NCBI RefSeq assembly: GCF_022259695.1
Contig: NZ_CP092099.1
Coordinates: forward strand, 1,658,471-1,722,470
DNA: 64,000 bases
Source of the DNA: Flaviramulus sp. BrNp1-15
GTDB taxonomy: Bacteria; Bacteroidota; Bacteroidia; Flavobacteriales; Flavobacteriaceae
Direction of reading: 5' to 3'
The notes under the pieces are model-generated. The model saw only the letters and a program-made list of their open reading frames with translations. It was not told the DNA's origin and ran no database searches. Position 1 is the first letter of the stretch; the number at the start of each line of letters is the position of its first letter. The position numbers and the translations under genes are program-made. This document shows, piece by piece, positions 63,291-64,000 of this stretch.

Positions 63291-63584
63291 ATGTCAGAAA
63301 AGCTTAAAATAAAGCTATCTATAGCAAATAGAGTATATCCTTTAACAATTGAAGCAAATCAAGAAGAAGGATTGCGTAAAGCGGCTAAGAATATTGAATT
63401 TATGATTAAACAATTTGAGCAAAGTTATTCTGTTAGAGATAAACAAGATGTACTAGCCATGTGTGCTTTACAATTTGCCTCTCAAGTAGAACAGAAGTCT
63501 ATTGATAAAGCGAATGTAAATGAACATGTAGAAGAAAAGCTGAATGCTTTAAATGATTTGTTACATTCACATTTAATCTCTTAA
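63291..63584 (+). CDS. zapA: Cell division protein ZapA
   Basis: The 97-residue protein has the ZapA core: KLSIANRVYPLTIEANQEEG at the N-terminus and DKQDVLAMCALQFASQVEQK in the helical part. ZapA is a cytoplasmic FtsZ-associated protein that helps bundle the division ring. It is followed by the 6S RNA and rny, a conserved flavobacterial order. Confidence 0.88.
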   Translation: MSEKLKIKLSIANRVYPLTIEANQEEGLRKAAKNIEFMIKQFEQSYSVRDKQDVLAMCALQFASQVEQKSIDKANVNEHVEEKLNALNDLLHSHLIS

Positions 63585-63610
63585 AACGTTCTTTAAAATA
63601 AACTAAAAAG

Positions 63611-63781
63611 TTACTGCCTGCATTGGTTATTTTTTTTGATAAACTCAACGTTAATTCTTTAAAAAGGGTGAGTTTAAGTTGTAAAAGCAAGCTGCCTTGA
63701 GCAGATCCTTGATCAGCTTGTTAGCCCTAAACTTGTTTTTAAGGAGTTTATACAAAACTTTATACTGGTGCAGGCTTTTTT
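63611..63781 (+). ncRNA. ssrS: 6S-Flavo-type 6S RNA
   Basis: The region between zapA and rny forms a closing stem GCCTGCATTGGT (63616-63627) with ACTGGTGCAGGC (63764-63775), counting G-U pairs, followed by T residues. Internal helices include AAACTCA (63641-63647) with TGAGTTT (63669-63675) and CAAGCTG (63688-63694) with CAGCTTG (63714-63720), leaving an open central bulge. 6S RNA binds and inhibits vegetative RNA polymerase; the Bacteroidota form is known as 6S-Flavo. Position and fold agree; the exact ends are estimates. Confidence 0.8.
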
Positions 63782-63807
63782 ATATACATAAATCAACTAA
63801 TTAAACG

Positions 63808-64000
63808 ATGGATAACTCAATCATATTTGCAGTAGGCGGTGTTGTTTTAGGGCTAATAATTGGCTTTATTATAGCAAAAACACTCGAAAAGAATAACGCT
63901 TCAAAGCTTGTTAAAGAAGCAAAAAAAAGTGCAGCATTAATACTAAAACAGGCTAACAGTGAGGGAGAAAGTATTAAGAAAGACAAAATACTTCAGGCTA
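63808..64000 (+). CDS. rny: Ribonuclease Y, N-terminal part (runs off the window)
   Basis: The ATG at 63808 opens a frame that is uninterrupted to base 64000. Its start, [20 protein letters not shown], is the single membrane anchor of RNase Y, followed by the coiled-coil region ([20 protein letters not shown]). The KH and HD domains lie beyond the window. RNase Y is a membrane-anchored endoribonuclease for mRNA decay. It lies 27 bp after the 6S RNA terminator. Confidence 0.85.
   Translation, partial: MDNSIIFAVGGVVLGLIIGFIIAKTLEKNNASKLVKEAKKSAALILKQANSEGESIKKDKILQA

Noticed and set aside
1-64000. tRNA, rRNA, CRISPR array, prophage or transposase
   Set aside because: Read for on both strands by eye; no cloverleaf, spacer-repeat periodicity or transposase-like protein was found.

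Overview
The window is AT-rich DNA from a member of the Bacteroidota, almost certainly a marine-type Flavobacteriaceae. The grounds are several TAnnTTTG promoter boxes, proteins ending in type IX secretion (T9SS) sorting tails, many Bacteroidota-restricted domain families (DUF4294, DUF4268, DUF5362, DUF2752, CCC-motif, DUF2027-Smr), a TonB-dependent receptor with a carboxypeptidase-like regulatory domain, and a 6S-Flavo-type RNA between zapA and rny. No rRNA, tRNA, prophage, transposase or CRISPR array was seen. The species cannot be named from the sequence alone.

Layout. 1-6.2 kb: the end of a PEP/pyruvate-binding-domain protein, two class-A-beta-lactamase-fold serine hydrolases, and between them a membrane carrier fused to HEAT repeats. 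6.4-10.0 kb: a three-gene acyl-CoA (propionyl-CoA type) carboxylase operon. 10.2-13.7 kb: a tight PrsW / Nudix / class V aminotransferase / M42 peptidase run. 13.8-17.2 kb: DUF4294, hemolysin III and an S9 peptidase. 17.3-21.3 kb: a DUF1800 / DUF1501 / T9SS-discoidin secretion operon. 21.4-25.5 kb: acetyltransferase, DUF4268, ZIP transporter and two methyltransferases.

25.4-31.2 kb is an accessory-looking stretch. It holds a PsiD/phosphatidylserine-decarboxylase-like enzyme bracketed by a direct repeat of the 3' end of the neighbouring rRNA methyltransferase gene; a DUF1080 lipoprotein; several REP-like palindromic repeats; a 753-bp unit with 13-bp perfect inverted ends carrying one unknown gene and an attC-like foldable site; and a ComEC-like metallo-beta-lactamase protein. 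The decarboxylase and the ComEC-like gene share a 16-bp TACGTA palindrome at the same distance from a putative -7 box.

31.2-34.8 kb: sterol-desaturase-family protein, then a SorAB-type sulfite dehydrogenase divergent from an unknown membrane protein. The two divergent promoters carry the same Crp/Fnr-like palindrome at the same 21-bp spacing from a -7-like TATTTTG. 34.9-40.3 kb: a minus-strand polysaccharide-type cluster (SGNH esterase, esterase-fold hydrolase, GH5 with an inserted module, barrel-like protein, lipoprotein) without a SusC/SusD pair. 40.3-50.4 kb: housekeeping genes (RlmD, an ECF sigma factor with its partner, ornithine aminotransferase, a Smr protein, cysteine desulfurase), small membrane proteins and secreted proteins.

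50.5-58.5 kb: a surface protein; a second DUF1080 lipoprotein; a three-gene block resembling immunity proteins plus a decayed fourth gene; and a TolB-like / gluconate-2-dehydrogenase-subunit-3 / GMC oxidoreductase operon. With DUF1080, the last suggests 3-keto-sugar chemistry. 58.6-62.8 kb: an M23 peptidase and a TonB-dependent receptor with abutting ends. 63-64 kb: coiled-coil protein, zapA, 6S-Flavo RNA and the start of rny, which runs off the window.
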